A DNA stretch of 64,000 nt from Micromonospora gifhornensis (GCF_016863515.1 NZ_BOPA01000013.1:1-64000), one strand, 5' to 3'; positions 1 to 12,639 are shown, numbered from the stretch's first letter. Translations and numbers: made by a program. Notes: generated from the letters alone by a model not told the origin.

Positions 1-54
1 ATCTGGCTGCCGCCGGTGACCGGGCCCCGCCCGCGCCGCATCAGGAGGACCGAG

Positions 55-1236
55 TTGACCCCCTTCCGCTCCGCGACCGCTCTGGCGGCCGCATCAGCCA
101 TGCTGGCCACCACCCTCACCGGCTGCCAGTTCGGCGGGCAGGAGCAGGACACCTCGCCGATCGTCATCGCCGCCGACCTGGAACTGTCCGGGGCGGCCGC
201 CGGCGTCGGCAAGGCGTACCGGCAGGCACTGGAGTTGAAAGTCCAACAGCTGAATGACTCCGGTGCCCTGAACGGCAGGACTGTCGAACTGTTGTTGAAG
301 GACAACCGCTCCGACGCCAGTGAGTCACTGCGCAACATCGCCGACTTCGGCAACGATAAACGGGTCAGCGCCATCATCATGGGCGGCTGCAACGAATGCG
401 CGATCGGCGCAGCGCGCACCATCAATGAGAAGCAGATCCCCACCGTCGCACTCGCCTCGGCCAGCGCAGTGGCCAATCCGGTCGCAGATCGACGCTACGT
501 GTTCAAGTTGGCACCGAATGCAGCCGACAATGCCAGCGCTCTCACCGTCGAACTCGTCCGCCGGAAGGTCACCTCCGTCGGCCTGCTGCGCACTGACGAC
601 GCCTACGGCCGGGAGGGCGTCCAAGCCCTGCGCGCCGAGTTCCGCAAGGCCGGCATCCAGCTGACCGCCGAGGCGTCGCTGCGTACCACCGACACCGAGG
701 TGGACCGGCAGGCCGGCACGCTCGCCGCGGCCGAACCCGAGGCGTTGGTCATCTGGACCCCGCCGGAGCAGGCCATGCTCGCCGCCGCCGCGGTCAAGCA
801 GGCCGGCTTCACCGGTCCGCTGTACTTCGACGCGTCCGCCGCGGGTGACCTCTTCCTCGGTGCGTCGGGCCGGGCCGCCGAGCGGGCGACGCTCGTCTTC
901 ACCCAGACGATGGTGATCGACGACGTCATCGCCACCACCCCCGCGAAGGCCGCGCGCCGCCAGTGGTTCCAGGACTACACCGCCCGCTTCGGCGGGTACC
1001 ACGGTTCGTCGTCGTTCGCGGCGGACGCCGTGCAGCTCATCGTCGACGCCGAACTGCGCGCGGGTGGTCCCCCGGCAACTGTCGACCGGGAGGGGCTGCG
1101 CGACGTGCTGGAGACCTCGCAGATGGACGGGCTGTCCGGGCCGATCCGGATGACGCCGGACAACCACTCCGGGCTGATGCCGCAGGCGCTCACCACCCTG
1201 GTCGCCCGTAACGGCCGCTGGCGGTTGGCCAGCTGA
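55..1236 (+). CDS. Periplasmic-binding-protein type 1 (LivK-like) ABC substrate-binding lipoprotein
   Basis: Secreted, lipid-anchored receptor of the branched-chain amino acid/urea-type binding protein family (Peripla_BP_6 fold); the ligand is unknown. The N-terminus has a hydrophobic stretch ending in a lipobox (LTGC, about residues 21-24), followed by the family opening IVIAADLELSGAAAGVG. Mature length fits the family. I start at TTG 55 because AGGAGG lies at 43-48 with 6-nt spacing; an in-frame GTG at 16 would add 13 residues before the signal peptide. No permease or ATPase of the Liv type lies downstream, so partners are either upstream of the window or elsewhere. It is convergent with the permease gene at 1431 and separated from it by a long inverted repeat. 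Confidence 0.85.
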   Translation: MTPFRSATALAAASAMLATTLTGCQFGGQEQDTSPIVIAADLELSGAAAGVGKAYRQALELKVQQLNDSGALNGRTVELLLKDNRSDASESLRNIADFGNDKRVSAIIMGGCNECAIGAARTINEKQIPTVALASASAVANPVADRRYVFKLAPNAADNASALTVELVRRKVTSVGLLRTDDAYGREGVQALRAEFRKAGIQLTAEASLRTTDTEVDRQAGTLAAAEPEALVIWTPPEQAMLAAAAVKQAGFTGPLYFDASAAGDLFLGASGRAAERATLVFTQTMVIDDVIATTPAKAARRQWFQDYTARFGGYHGSSSFAADAVQLIVDAELRAGGPPATVDREGLRDVLETSQMDGLSGPIRMTPDNHSGLMPQALTTLVARNGRWRLAS

Positions 1237-1259
1237 GGTCCGTCTCTGTGGCCTCGGTG

Positions 1260-1331
1260 GGTGTGGCCCCAGCACAACCGGCTCCGGGCGGTCAGGCTTG
1301 ATCCCTGCGCCGGTTGTGCTGGGGCCACACC
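1260..1331. terminator. 23-bp perfect inverted repeat, probable bidirectional terminator
   Basis: Arms 1260-1282 and 1309-1331 are perfect complements (23 bp) around a 26-nt loop. The element sits between two convergent genes, 24 nt after the stop codon at 1236. No U-tract follows on either side, as is common for actinobacterial hairpin terminators. Confidence 0.65.
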
Positions 1332-1430
1332 TGCGTCCGTCGAAGGGTGACGGACGCGGTCAGCTTGGGTGGGGGTCTCTGTCCTGGGTTGCGGTCCGCG
1401 AGCTGTCGCCCGTCCGCTCTGAGATGAGGG

Positions 1431-2288
1431 TCAGCGGCTGGAGGTGGTTTCGCGCAGCCAGGGCAGGCTGAAGCGCTCGACGAGCACCAGCGCGCCGTAG
1501 AACAGGATGCTGACCAGGGCGATCAGGATGATCGCGGCCCACGCCGTGGCGGTGTCGCCGACGCCGGCGTACTGCTGGATCACGTAACCCAGGCCGCCCT
1601 CGCCGGCCTGGAACTCGCCGATCACCGCGCCGATCGCGGCCAGCGGCATGGCCACCTTGAGTCCGACGAAGATCTGCGGCAGGGCGGCCGGGAAGCGGAT
1701 CTTCCGGAACGACTGCCAGCGGGAGGCGTTGTACGACCGGACCAGTTCGGCCAGTTCGGCCGGCGTGGTGGTCAGACCGGTCGCGGTGGACAGCACGATC
1801 GGGAAGAAGCAGAGCAGGAAGACCATCGTCAGAATCGGCTTCTGACCCCAACCGAGCGCCACCACCAGCAGCGGACCCAACGTGATCTTCGGCACCGCGT
1901 TGACGGCCACCAGCAGTGGGGTGAACATCCGCTCGACCGTCCGCGAGGCGGCCAACGCCAGACCGATCAGCACTCCCGCCGCAGCGGATAGCGCGAAGCC
2001 GATCAGGATCGCGCGAGTGGTGACGGCGGTGTGCTCCAGCAGCCGGTCCGGCCGCTCGAGGAACGCCGACAGCACGCTGCCCGGCGGCGGTAGGGCGGCC
2101 GGGTGGATCAGCTCCAGCCGGGCGACCAGCCACCAGAGACCGAATGCGACAAGCAGACCAACGGCCGGCAGCAACGCCGCGACGGTGGCGAGCCGCAGGT
2201 CACCGGCGCGCACTCGTCGGCCGCGCGGTACGGCATGGAGCGGCTCGGGCACGCTCCCCGCCGTCTGGCGAGGGCGGACGTCGGTCAT
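1431..2288 (-). CDS. ABC transporter permease, SsuC/TauC/ThiX type
   Basis: Inner-membrane permease (BPD_transp_1 family, 285 aa) of a sulfonate/nitrate/pyrimidine-type importer. The hydrophobic stretch near residue 35 (LLPAVGLLVAFGLWWLVA) and at least five further hydrophobic segments are visible. An EAA-like cytoplasmic loop with ELAELVRSYNASRWQSF followed by RFPAALPQ precedes the last membrane segments. ATG 2288 is preceded by AGGAGG (2299-2294) at good spacing. It follows the binding-protein gene at 2383 in the same direction and presumably uses the ATPase encoded divergently at 3683. Substrate unknown: close spacing to thiamine genes is suggestive of a pyrimidine but there is no TPP riboswitch here. 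Confidence 0.85.
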   Translation of the reverse strand: MTDVRPRQTAGSVPEPLHAVPRGRRVRAGDLRLATVAALLPAVGLLVAFGLWWLVARLELIHPAALPPPGSVLSAFLERPDRLLEHTAVTTRAILIGFALSAAAGVLIGLALAASRTVERMFTPLLVAVNAVPKITLGPLLVVALGWGQKPILTMVFLLCFFPIVLSTATGLTTTPAELAELVRSYNASRWQSFRKIRFPAALPQIFVGLKVAMPLAAIGAVIGEFQAGEGGLGYVIQQYAGVGDTATAWAAIILIALVSILFYGALVLVERFSLPWLRETTSSR

Positions 2289-2321
2289 TGGATCCTCCTA
2301 CGTTTCGTGGTTCGGTGCCGA

Positions 2322-2363
2322 GGCGGGTACGCCGCACCGGACAACCGGTGCGGCGTACCCGCC
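2322..2363 (-). promoter_or_regulatory. 19-bp stem, 4-nt loop hairpin between binding protein and permease genes
   Basis: Arms 2322-2340 and 2345-2363 pair perfectly over 19 bp around the loop acaa. It lies 19 nt past the binding-protein stop and before the permease start. Such hairpins often stabilise the 3' end of the binding-protein mRNA or partly terminate transcription, so that the receptor is made in excess of the permease. That role is inferred from position. Confidence 0.6.
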
Positions 2364-2382
2364 GTCGACGTGGTGGGGCTGC

Positions 2383-3414
2383 TCAGGCCTTGGGGGCGAG
2401 GTTGAAGTCGATGACCTGCTCGGGGGTCAGGTCGGACTTCAGCGCACCCGCACCGCGCAGGATCGCGATGCTCTTGGCGACCCGGCCACTGTCCAACGTG
2501 CCCAGAGCGGTACCGGAGTTGCTGGAGCGGACGTACCCCGCCATCAGCTGAAGCTCGGCGGCGGCCGCAGCGGGGTTCACCGCTTCGGCGTTCTTGGCCA
2601 GGATGTCGGCCGCCTCCTGCGGGTTCGCCAGGGCGTACTCCAGGCCCTTGAGCAGCGCTGCGGTGAACCGCTTGACCGACTCCGGCTTGTCAGCGGCGTA
2701 CTGCTTGGAGGTGATCAGCACGTTGCCGTAGAGGTCCTGCATCACGTTGCTGTACGGCAGCAGGACCGCCTTCTTCTTGGTCACCGCCTCGACGGTCGGC
2801 TGACCGACGACGAACTGGCCAATGCCGTCGACCGAGCTGGCGGCGAGCATGCCCATCAGGGTCTGCGCCTCACCGTTGACCCAGGTCACCTTCTCGTAGT
2901 CGATGCCGGCCATCCGCGCGTACGTCGGGAAGAGGTTACGCACGACGGACCCGGGGGTGTCGGCGAGCTTCTTGCCCTCCAGGTCCTTGGGGGTGTTGAT
3001 CCCCGTGCCCTCGACGGTGGCGATGGCGGCCATGGTGCGCTGCTGGATCGCCGCGACCGCGACGAAGTCCTTGGCCTCGCCGTTGCCGAGCTGGAGCAGG
3101 CCACCGGTCAGGTCGATCGGGCCGAACTGCGCCTGGCCGCCGACGATCGTCTGGATCACGGCGTTGGTGCCCTGGCCGGGCTTGATGTCTACCTCGAAGC
3201 CGGCCTCCTTGAAGTAGCCCTTCTCCTTCGCCACCCACGCGTAGGAGTCGCGCCCGAAGTTGCCGAACGAGGTGAGGTAGGTCACCTGTTCCAGGGCCGC
3301 GCCTCCGCCGCTGTTGGTGTCGTCGGTGTCGTCCGAGCCGCTGCTGCACGCGGCGACGAGGGCGAGCGCGGTGGCCATGGTGGCCGCGGCGACCGTACGG
3401 GTCAGCCTTTTCAT
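2383..3414 (-). CDS. ABC transporter substrate-binding lipoprotein, NMT1/TauA/SsuA-like
   Basis: Type 2 periplasmic binding protein of 343 aa that should feed the permease at 1431. It begins MKRLTRTVAAATMATALALV and has a lipobox LVAAC at about residues 19-23, followed by a Ser/Asp/Gly-rich linker. The core carries the family pattern: LTSFGNFGRDSYAWVAKEKG, FKEAGFEVDIKPGQGTNAV, and later KRFTAALLKGLEYALANP. I start at ATG 3414, with AAGGACAAGG upstream; an in-frame extension to 3603 lacks coding character and would bury the signal peptide. First gene of a two-gene minus-strand unit that is divergent from the ATPase gene. Confidence 0.85.
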   Translation of the reverse strand: MKRLTRTVAAATMATALALVAACSSGSDDTDDTNSGGGAALEQVTYLTSFGNFGRDSYAWVAKEKGYFKEAGFEVDIKPGQGTNAVIQTIVGGQAQFGPIDLTGGLLQLGNGEAKDFVAVAAIQQRTMAAIATVEGTGINTPKDLEGKKLADTPGSVVRNLFPTYARMAGIDYEKVTWVNGEAQTLMGMLAASSVDGIGQFVVGQPTVEAVTKKKAVLLPYSNVMQDLYGNVLITSKQYAADKPESVKRFTAALLKGLEYALANPQEAADILAKNAEAVNPAAAAAELQLMAGYVRSSNSGTALGTLDSGRVAKSIAILRGAGALKSDLTPEQVIDFNLAPKA

Positions 3415-3682
3415 CAGTGCACCTTGTCCTTTCCAACCGGGGCGTCGGGCCGCCGGGAGGGAGTGTGTCGGGCGGCGCCGGCAGCCGGAAGGGGAGCCGA
3501 CACCGCGCATCGAGGGGATTCTGCGCGGGCACAGCGTACGAGAGGTCCACCTTTGTGCCGCCAGGCGTATCGGGTTGCGGTACGGAAACAAAGTCATGTC
3601 CACCCCGGACGGTGCTTTTCGGGACGAGGCCGGTTAGCCTGTGGCGGATTCCTGATCAACTACTCAGCGGAGGCCCCCGGAG
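3415..3682. other. Divergent intergenic region of the split transporter
   Basis: This 268-nt gap separates the binding protein (minus) from the ATPase (plus) and must hold both promoters. I see no convincing -35/-10 pair with normal spacing. A TAGCCT near 3637 resembles an actinobacterial -10 for the plus strand but lacks a good -35. No riboswitch-like fold was recognised. Confidence 0.4.
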
Positions 3683-4468
3683 ATGATCCGTCTGTCCGAG
3701 GTGTCCCGCACCTTCGACGGCCGCACCGGCCGGGTCGAAGCGCTGCGCGGCATCGACCTCGACGTGGGCGATGGCGAGTTCATCGCGATCCTCGGCCGAT
3801 CCGGGTGCGGCAAGTCCACTCTGCTGCGACTGATCGCCGGGCTGATCCCGGTCAGCTCCGGTGAGATCACTGTGGGCGGTACGCCGATCACCAAGCCACG
3901 CCAGGACATCGCCATGCTGTTCCAGCGCCCGGCCCTGCTGCCGTGGCGGACCGTACTGGACAACGTCCTGCTGCCGGTGGAGATCTTCGGCTGGAAGCGG
4001 GCCGACCACCGCGAGCGGGCCCGGGAACTGCTCGACGTCGCCGGCCTGGCCGGCTTCGAGAAGCGGCTGCCGCACGAGCTCTCCGGCGGCATGCAGCAGC
4101 GGGTGTCGCTGTGCCGGTCGTTGATCGGCAACCCCCGGGTGATGTTGATGGACGAGCCCTTCTCCGCCCTCGACGCGCTCACCCGGGAGGAGCTGTCCGG
4201 GGAACTCCAGCGGGTGCACATGAGCAGCCGGGCCACTGTCGTCTTCGTCACCCACTCCATCGACGAAGCCGTCCTGCTCGCCGACCGGGTGGTGGTGCTC
4301 AGCCCGCGTCCGGGCCGGGTTCGCAAGATCGTCGAGGTGAACATCCCCCGCCCGCGTACGCTCGGCCGCAACGCCCACCTGGCGGAGGTCGCCCAGGTCA
4401 GCGCCGACCTGCACGAGCTGCTGATGGAACGCGACCAGCCGGTGGCCGCCGGCCCCGAAGGGCGATGA
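3683..4468 (+). CDS. ABC transporter ATP-binding protein, SsuB/TauB type
   Basis: Cytoplasmic ATPase (261 aa) energising the NMT1/Tau-type importer whose other parts are on the opposite strand. All nucleotide-binding motifs are intact: Walker A GRSGCGKST (about residue 39), Q-loop LFQRPALLPW, signature LSGGMQQRVSL, Walker B VMLMDEPFSALD and the switch histidine in FVTHSIDEA. The Q-loop with PALLPW is typical of the nitrate/sulfonate/taurine ATPases. ATG 3683 has a GCGGAGG ribosome-binding site upstream. Its stop overlaps the start of the next gene (ATGA), indicating translational coupling. Confidence 0.9.
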   Translation: MIRLSEVSRTFDGRTGRVEALRGIDLDVGDGEFIAILGRSGCGKSTLLRLIAGLIPVSSGEITVGGTPITKPRQDIAMLFQRPALLPWRTVLDNVLLPVEIFGWKRADHRERARELLDVAGLAGFEKRLPHELSGGMQQRVSLCRSLIGNPRVMLMDEPFSALDALTREELSGELQRVHMSSRATVVFVTHSIDEAVLLADRVVVLSPRPGRVRKIVEVNIPRPRTLGRNAHLAEVAQVSADLHELLMERDQPVAAGPEGR

Positions 4469-5421
4469 GGATGCGGGTCACCGTCTTCACCGAGCCGCAC
4501 CGGGGCGCCAGCTACGACGACCAGCTCCGCTTCGCCCGGCTCGCCGAGGAAGGTGGGTTCGAGGGCTTCTTCCGCGCCGACCACTACCAGGCGATGGGCG
4601 ACGAACCGGCCCTGCCCGGCCCGACCGACGCCTGGTTGACGCTTGCCGCGCTCGCCCGGGAGACCAGCCGGATCCGGCTCGGCACCCTGGTCACCTCGGC
4701 CACCTTCCGGCTGCCCGGACCGTTGGCCGTGATGGTGTCCCAGGTGGACCAGATGAGCGGCGGCCGGGTCGAGCTGGGCATCGGTGCCGGCTGGTACGCC
4801 CGGGAGCACATCTCGTACGGCATTCCGTTCCCCTCGGTCACCGAACGTTTCGACCGGTTCGCCGAGCAGCTGGAAGTGATCAGCGGGCTGTGGGCCACGC
4901 GATCGGGCGAGACCTTCAGCTACGCCGGAGAGCACTACCAGCTCGCCGACGCCCCCGCGCTGCCGAAGCCGGTGCAGACCCCGGGCCCGCCGATCATCGT
5001 CGGCGGGCGTGGTCCCCGGCGTACCCCCGAACTGGCCGCCCGGTACGCCGACGAGTTCAACGTTCCGTTCACCAGCCTTGAGCAGACCGGTGACGCGTAC
5101 GAGCGGGCCCGGCAGGCCAGCGAGCGGATCGGCCGCGCCGACAGCGGACGTGCCCCGCTGGTGCTCTCGGCGGGCATCGTGGTGGCGGTCGGGCGTACCG
5201 ACGCGGAGGCCGCACGGCGGGCCGCGCCCCTGCACGTCAAGAGCGCCCTGCCGCCCGAGGACGCGGTGATCGGTTCGCCGCAGCAACTGGTCGACCGGAT
5301 CGGCGAGTTCGCGGCGATCGGCACCCAGCGGGTGCACCTGCGTCTGATCGACCTCACCGACCTCGACCACCTGGAGCTCATCGCCAGCGAGGTGCTCCCC
5401 CGACTGGAGGCGACCCGATGA
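4465..5421 (+). CDS. LLM-class flavin/F420-dependent oxidoreductase
   Basis: Luciferase-like TIM-barrel oxidoreductase, 318 aa. Features seen: GGFEGFFRADHYQ near the N-terminus, SRIRLGTLVTSATFRLPG, a GRVELGIGAGWYAREHISYGIPFP segment typical of F420-dependent LLM enzymes, and PPIIVGGRGPRRTPELAARYAD at the C-terminal cofactor side. ATG 4465 overlaps the ATPase stop; ATG 4471 is an alternative. It is coupled to a transporter ATPase and to a cupin gene, so it probably modifies the imported compound. The cofactor (F420 rather than FMN) and the substrate are inferred from family and host lineage, not shown by the sequence. Confidence 0.8.
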   Translation: MRMRVTVFTEPHRGASYDDQLRFARLAEEGGFEGFFRADHYQAMGDEPALPGPTDAWLTLAALARETSRIRLGTLVTSATFRLPGPLAVMVSQVDQMSGGRVELGIGAGWYAREHISYGIPFPSVTERFDRFAEQLEVISGLWATRSGETFSYAGEHYQLADAPALPKPVQTPGPPIIVGGRGPRRTPELAARYADEFNVPFTSLEQTGDAYERARQASERIGRADSGRAPLVLSAGIVVAVGRTDAEAARRAAPLHVKSALPPEDAVIGSPQQLVDRIGEFAAIGTQRVHLRLIDLTDLDHLELIASEVLPRLEATR

Positions 5422-5747
5422 CCGGCAACTCCCCCACCACCCCGGCGACCGACCAGGATCTCGTGCTCGGCCCGGTGGGCCAGGAGATCGTCCTGGAGAA
5501 CGACCGGGTACGGGTCTGGCACATCCGGCTCGAGCCGGGCGAGCAGCAGCCGCTGCACCGCCACGACCACCCCTACCTGGTGGTGGCCGTGCAGGGTGCG
5601 AAGAACGTGATCCAGACCGTCGACGGCGTACGGATCGACGCGGACGAGCCGACCGGTGGGGTGGTCTACCGCGACCCCGGCGCGGTGCACATGCTTACCA
5701 ATGTCGGTGACACGACATACCTGGCCCGGCTGGTCGAACTCAAGTAG
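5418..5747 (+). CDS. Small cupin-domain protein
   Basis: Single-domain cupin of 109 aa. Cupin motif 1 is visible as EPGEQQPLHRHDHPYLVVAV with the His cluster that would bind a metal; motif 2 is DPGAVHMLTNVGDTTYLARL with its single His. It starts at ATG 5418, overlapping the stop of the oxidoreductase by 4 nt, so the three plus-strand genes (ATPase, LLM enzyme, cupin) are one unit. Role unknown; it may be a dioxygenase, an isomerase or a sensor for the same substrate. Confidence 0.8.
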   Translation: MTGNSPTTPATDQDLVLGPVGQEIVLENDRVRVWHIRLEPGEQQPLHRHDHPYLVVAVQGAKNVIQTVDGVRIDADEPTGGVVYRDPGAVHMLTNVGDTTYLARLVELK

Positions 5748-5824
5748 ACCTACCGCAACCAGGTCGGACGGCGTTCACGGCGCGCCGGTGGCGATCGGTG
5801 GCAACGGACCGTAACGTGCCGGAC

Positions 5825-8437
5825 ATGGCCAATCGGACCTTGAGCCGCCTATTGCTCACGGCGTTCGGCGTCAGCCTGCTGGCCGGAGCCGGTCAGCTTG
5901 GCCTCGCCTTCGGCTTCGGCATCGTCCGGCTCACCGGCGCCTTCAGCGGCGCCACTGTCAACCAGTGGCCGGCCCAGCTCGTCTGGGTCGGCTGGTTCGC
6001 GGCGAACGCCGCCGTGATCGGTGCCGTGCTCACCGAGCGGACGGCCCGGCAGGACCGCCAACTCACCGGCACCGGCCGGCAACTGGCGGTCGCCGGCAGC
6101 GCTGCGCTGGGTGCCACGGTCGTGGCACCGTTGTGCATGCAACCGGCCCGCAGCGCCGAGCTCATCTCCGTCGATCCGGTCTGGGCCGTGGCCATCTGCG
6201 CCGTCCTCGGTGCGGTCGTCGGCGCGGGTGCCGCGCTGGCCGTACTCGTCCGGCCACCGTTCGCCTGGAACATGGCCGCCGTCGCCGCAGCGATGTGGCT
6301 GATCGCCCTGCTGTCGGTCGTACCGTCACTGGGTGCCAGCGGGCCGCTGATCCCGGTCCGCCTCGGTGTGCTGGAGCCGGTCTGGTTCTCCGCCGACACC
6401 GCGCAGCGGTTGGCCCTGCTGATCCTGCCGTTGACCACCCTGCTGGCCGGCATCGCCGGTGGGTGGGCGGCCCGGTGGCGCGGGCACCCGCCCCTGGTCA
6501 GCGGACCGAGCGGGGTCGCCGGGCCGGTGCTGGTGGCCTTCGCCTACCTGGCCGCCGGGCCGGGCGACTCGGCCGACCGTTATCAACTCGCCCCGTACTA
6601 CGGTGCCCTGATCGCGATCGCCGTCGGCGCGCTCGGCTCGACCGCTGCCGCCCTGCTGCCCTGGCCGCTGACCGGCCGCGCCCGTCCCGACACCCAGGCC
6701 ATCGAGCCGACCGCGATTCTCCAGCCGCTGCCCCCGACCCCGGCCCTGCCCACCTCGCCGACCCGTCCGGCCGGGCAGCAACCGGCGGACCCGCCACCGC
6801 ACTGGCAGTGGCCGGACCAGCGGACGAGTTCCCTGCCCACGGCCGCCGGGGCGGCACCCACCCGCGCCGACACACCGTCGATCAACGCACCGGCCTTCTC
6901 CGGCCCCGCCGAGCACACCGTCGGCGCGGAGGCCACCAGCTCAGCCGCGACCGGGACGTCAGTCGACGCACCGCCGGCAACGGTAGGTGTCGCGACCGGT
7001 GCGGGGCTCGAAGCGCAGGAATCGCCGGCAGCTGACGACCGCCACCCCGCCCCGGCAACCACCGGCCGCACGTCGACGGCGGAGACACCCGCACCAGCGG
7101 ACGCCGCCACGACGACCGTCGAGCCCCTGCGTCCCGAGACCCCCGCCTCAGCGGAGGCCCCTGCCGCGCCGGATGACGTCGAGTTCGCGGTCGACCCGAT
7201 GCCGGTGGGAGACGGCAGCGACATCCGCCGGGCCGGGCGGGCCGCCAGGTCACCACGGGCAACGGCCCGGCCTTCGGCGCCGAGCCCGGCTTCGCCTTCG
7301 GACCTGACCTCGGACCTGGCTACGCCCCCGAGCCTGGCTCCGGCCTCGGGCCTGGCTCCGGCTTCGGGCCTGGCTACGCCCCCAGTCCAGGCTTCGCCTT
7401 CAGACCCGGCTTCGGGCCCGGCTCCGGCTCCAGGCCCGCTCGCGGACGCGGCACCGGCGGGCAAGACGCCCACGCCCCGGCGGACGCGCAAACCCCGGAC
7501 CAGCACGACGGCCGCGGGTTCGGACCAGCCGTCCGAGGACGGGCAACCTCCCGCGCCCGCCCATGTCGCGCCCGACGCCAACCCGACTTCGCCCGCCGAC
7601 ACCCAACCCGTCGCCGCTGAGCCCGTTGCCGCTGAGCCCGTCGCCGCTGAGCCCGTCGCCGACACCAGGCCGGACGCCAAGGCCACCCCGTCCGTCGACA
7701 CCAAGCCGGACGCCGACACTGCAGGCTCACCCTGGCCGAGCGGTGGCACCGGCGGGAGCGCCGCCAACGTGCGACCCGAGCCGACACCGCGCCCCCGGCA
7801 CCGCCTGTCGTTGCCCGAACTGAACGCGACGACGCCCTGGAACGCCTTCGCGCCGACCCGGCCGGCCGATCCGCAACCGGGCGACGAGAAGACCGGTGCC
7901 GCCCACGAGCCTCCCGCTGCCGGCGGTCCAGCCGCCATCGAGCCGCCGACGCCGACCGGTCACGACAGAACCGGCGCAACCGGCGGAACCGACCCCGCGC
8001 CGTCCGCCGGGCCGGCAGCGGCACCCACCGGTCCGGTGGCAGCCTCGCCCGCCGGGCTGGATCCCGCTTCGCCTGCGGTGCTCGACCCGATGACCACCGC
8101 ACGGGAGGTCTCGGCCGCCTTCGCCGCCGTGCCGAGCCTCTCCAGCGACCCGGCAGCCACCGCCCGCGACCTCTCCGCCGCCTTCACCAAGCCGCCCGCC
8201 GTCGCCCCTGAGGACGTCCAGCCGAGCGGCGAACGTGACAAGGGGCTGCGCGGCCTGTTTCGGCGCGGCAAGTCCCGCCCGGACAACACCGAGGGCGGCG
8301 AGGAGCCGCTGGCGGCCCAGGACGAGGAGTACGTGGACTGGGTGACCGGGCTCGGCCGGCCGGTGGCCGACGACGAACCCGCGCCGAAGAAGTCCCGTCG
8401 TTCGCTGCGCTCGACCGGCCGGCACCACCGGGACTGA
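5825..8437 (+). CDS. Large membrane protein with N-terminal multi-pass domain and long Pro/Ala-rich tail
   Basis: Unrecognised protein of about 870 aa. The first ~300 residues hold about eight hydrophobic segments, for example LLLTAFGVSLLAGAGQLGL, VWAVAICAVLGAVVGAGAA and YYGALIAIAVGALGSTAAALL. The rest is a low-complexity region rich in Pro, Ala, Thr and Asp, with short internal repeats: AEPVA-type 5-mers at 7607-7651 and a GLAPAS-type repeat near 7333-7380. The end (DWVTGLGRPVADDEP and a basic SRRSLRSTGRHHRD) looks better conserved. I prefer ATG 5825, just before the first membrane segment; GTG 5798 would add nine residues. Neither has a clear ribosome-binding site. Convergent with thiC. Confidence 0.65.
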   Translation: MANRTLSRLLLTAFGVSLLAGAGQLGLAFGFGIVRLTGAFSGATVNQWPAQLVWVGWFAANAAVIGAVLTERTARQDRQLTGTGRQLAVAGSAALGATVVAPLCMQPARSAELISVDPVWAVAICAVLGAVVGAGAALAVLVRPPFAWNMAAVAAAMWLIALLSVVPSLGASGPLIPVRLGVLEPVWFSADTAQRLALLILPLTTLLAGIAGGWAARWRGHPPLVSGPSGVAGPVLVAFAYLAAGPGDSADRYQLAPYYGALIAIAVGALGSTAAALLPWPLTGRARPDTQAIEPTAILQPLPPTPALPTSPTRPAGQQPADPPPHWQWPDQRTSSLPTAAGAAPTRADTPSINAPAFSGPAEHTVGAEATSSAATGTSVDAPPATVGVATGAGLEAQESPAADDRHPAPATTGRTSTAETPAPADAATTTVEPLRPETPASAEAPAAPDDVEFAVDPMPVGDGSDIRRAGRAARSPRATARPSAPSPASPSDLTSDLATPPSLAPASGLAPASGLATPPVQASPSDPASGPAPAPGPLADAAPAGKTPTPRRTRKPRTSTTAAGSDQPSEDGQPPAPAHVAPDANPTSPADTQPVAAEPVAAEPVAAEPVADTRPDAKATPSVDTKPDADTAGSPWPSGGTGGSAANVRPEPTPRPRHRLSLPELNATTPWNAFAPTRPADPQPGDEKTGAAHEPPAAGGPAAIEPPTPTGHDRTGATGGTDPAPSAGPAAAPTGPVAASPAGLDPASPAVLDPMTTAREVSAAFAAVPSLSSDPAATARDLSAAFTKPPAVAPEDVQPSGERDKGLRGLFRRGKSRPDNTEGGEEPLAAQDEEYVDWVTGLGRPVADDEPAPKKSRRSLRSTGRHHRD

Positions 8438-8468
8438 CGGTGCCCTGCCGGCCGAGCGCGCGACGGGT

Positions 8469-8558
8469 CAGACCAGCGCAGGCCAGACCAGCGCAGGCCA
8501 GGCAAGCGCAGATCAGGCAAGCGCAGATCAGGCAAGCGCAGGTCAGGCAGGCAGGAGG
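8469..8558. repeat. Six tandem copies of a 15-bp repeat abutting the thiC stop codon
   Basis: Units start at 8469, 8484, 8499, 8514, 8529 and 8544. Units 1-2 are identical (cagaccagcgcaggc), units 3-4 are identical (caggcaagcgcagat), unit 5 differs at the end and unit 6 is degenerate. The array ends exactly at the thiC stop (8559-8561). The 8438-8558 gap between the convergent genes holds no hairpin terminator that I can see. Confidence 0.85.

Positions 8559-12629
<4,071 letters not shown>

Positions 12630-12639
<10 letters not shown>

Noticed and set aside
3415..3682. TPP riboswitch for the NMT1-type transporter
   Set aside because: No CTGAGA or CCTGATC...GGTAATGCC core on either strand, so thiamine control of this transporter is not supported.
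8469..8558. Possible CRISPR-like array
   Set aside because: The 15-bp units are directly adjacent, with no spacers and no cas genes nearby; it is a simple tandem repeat.
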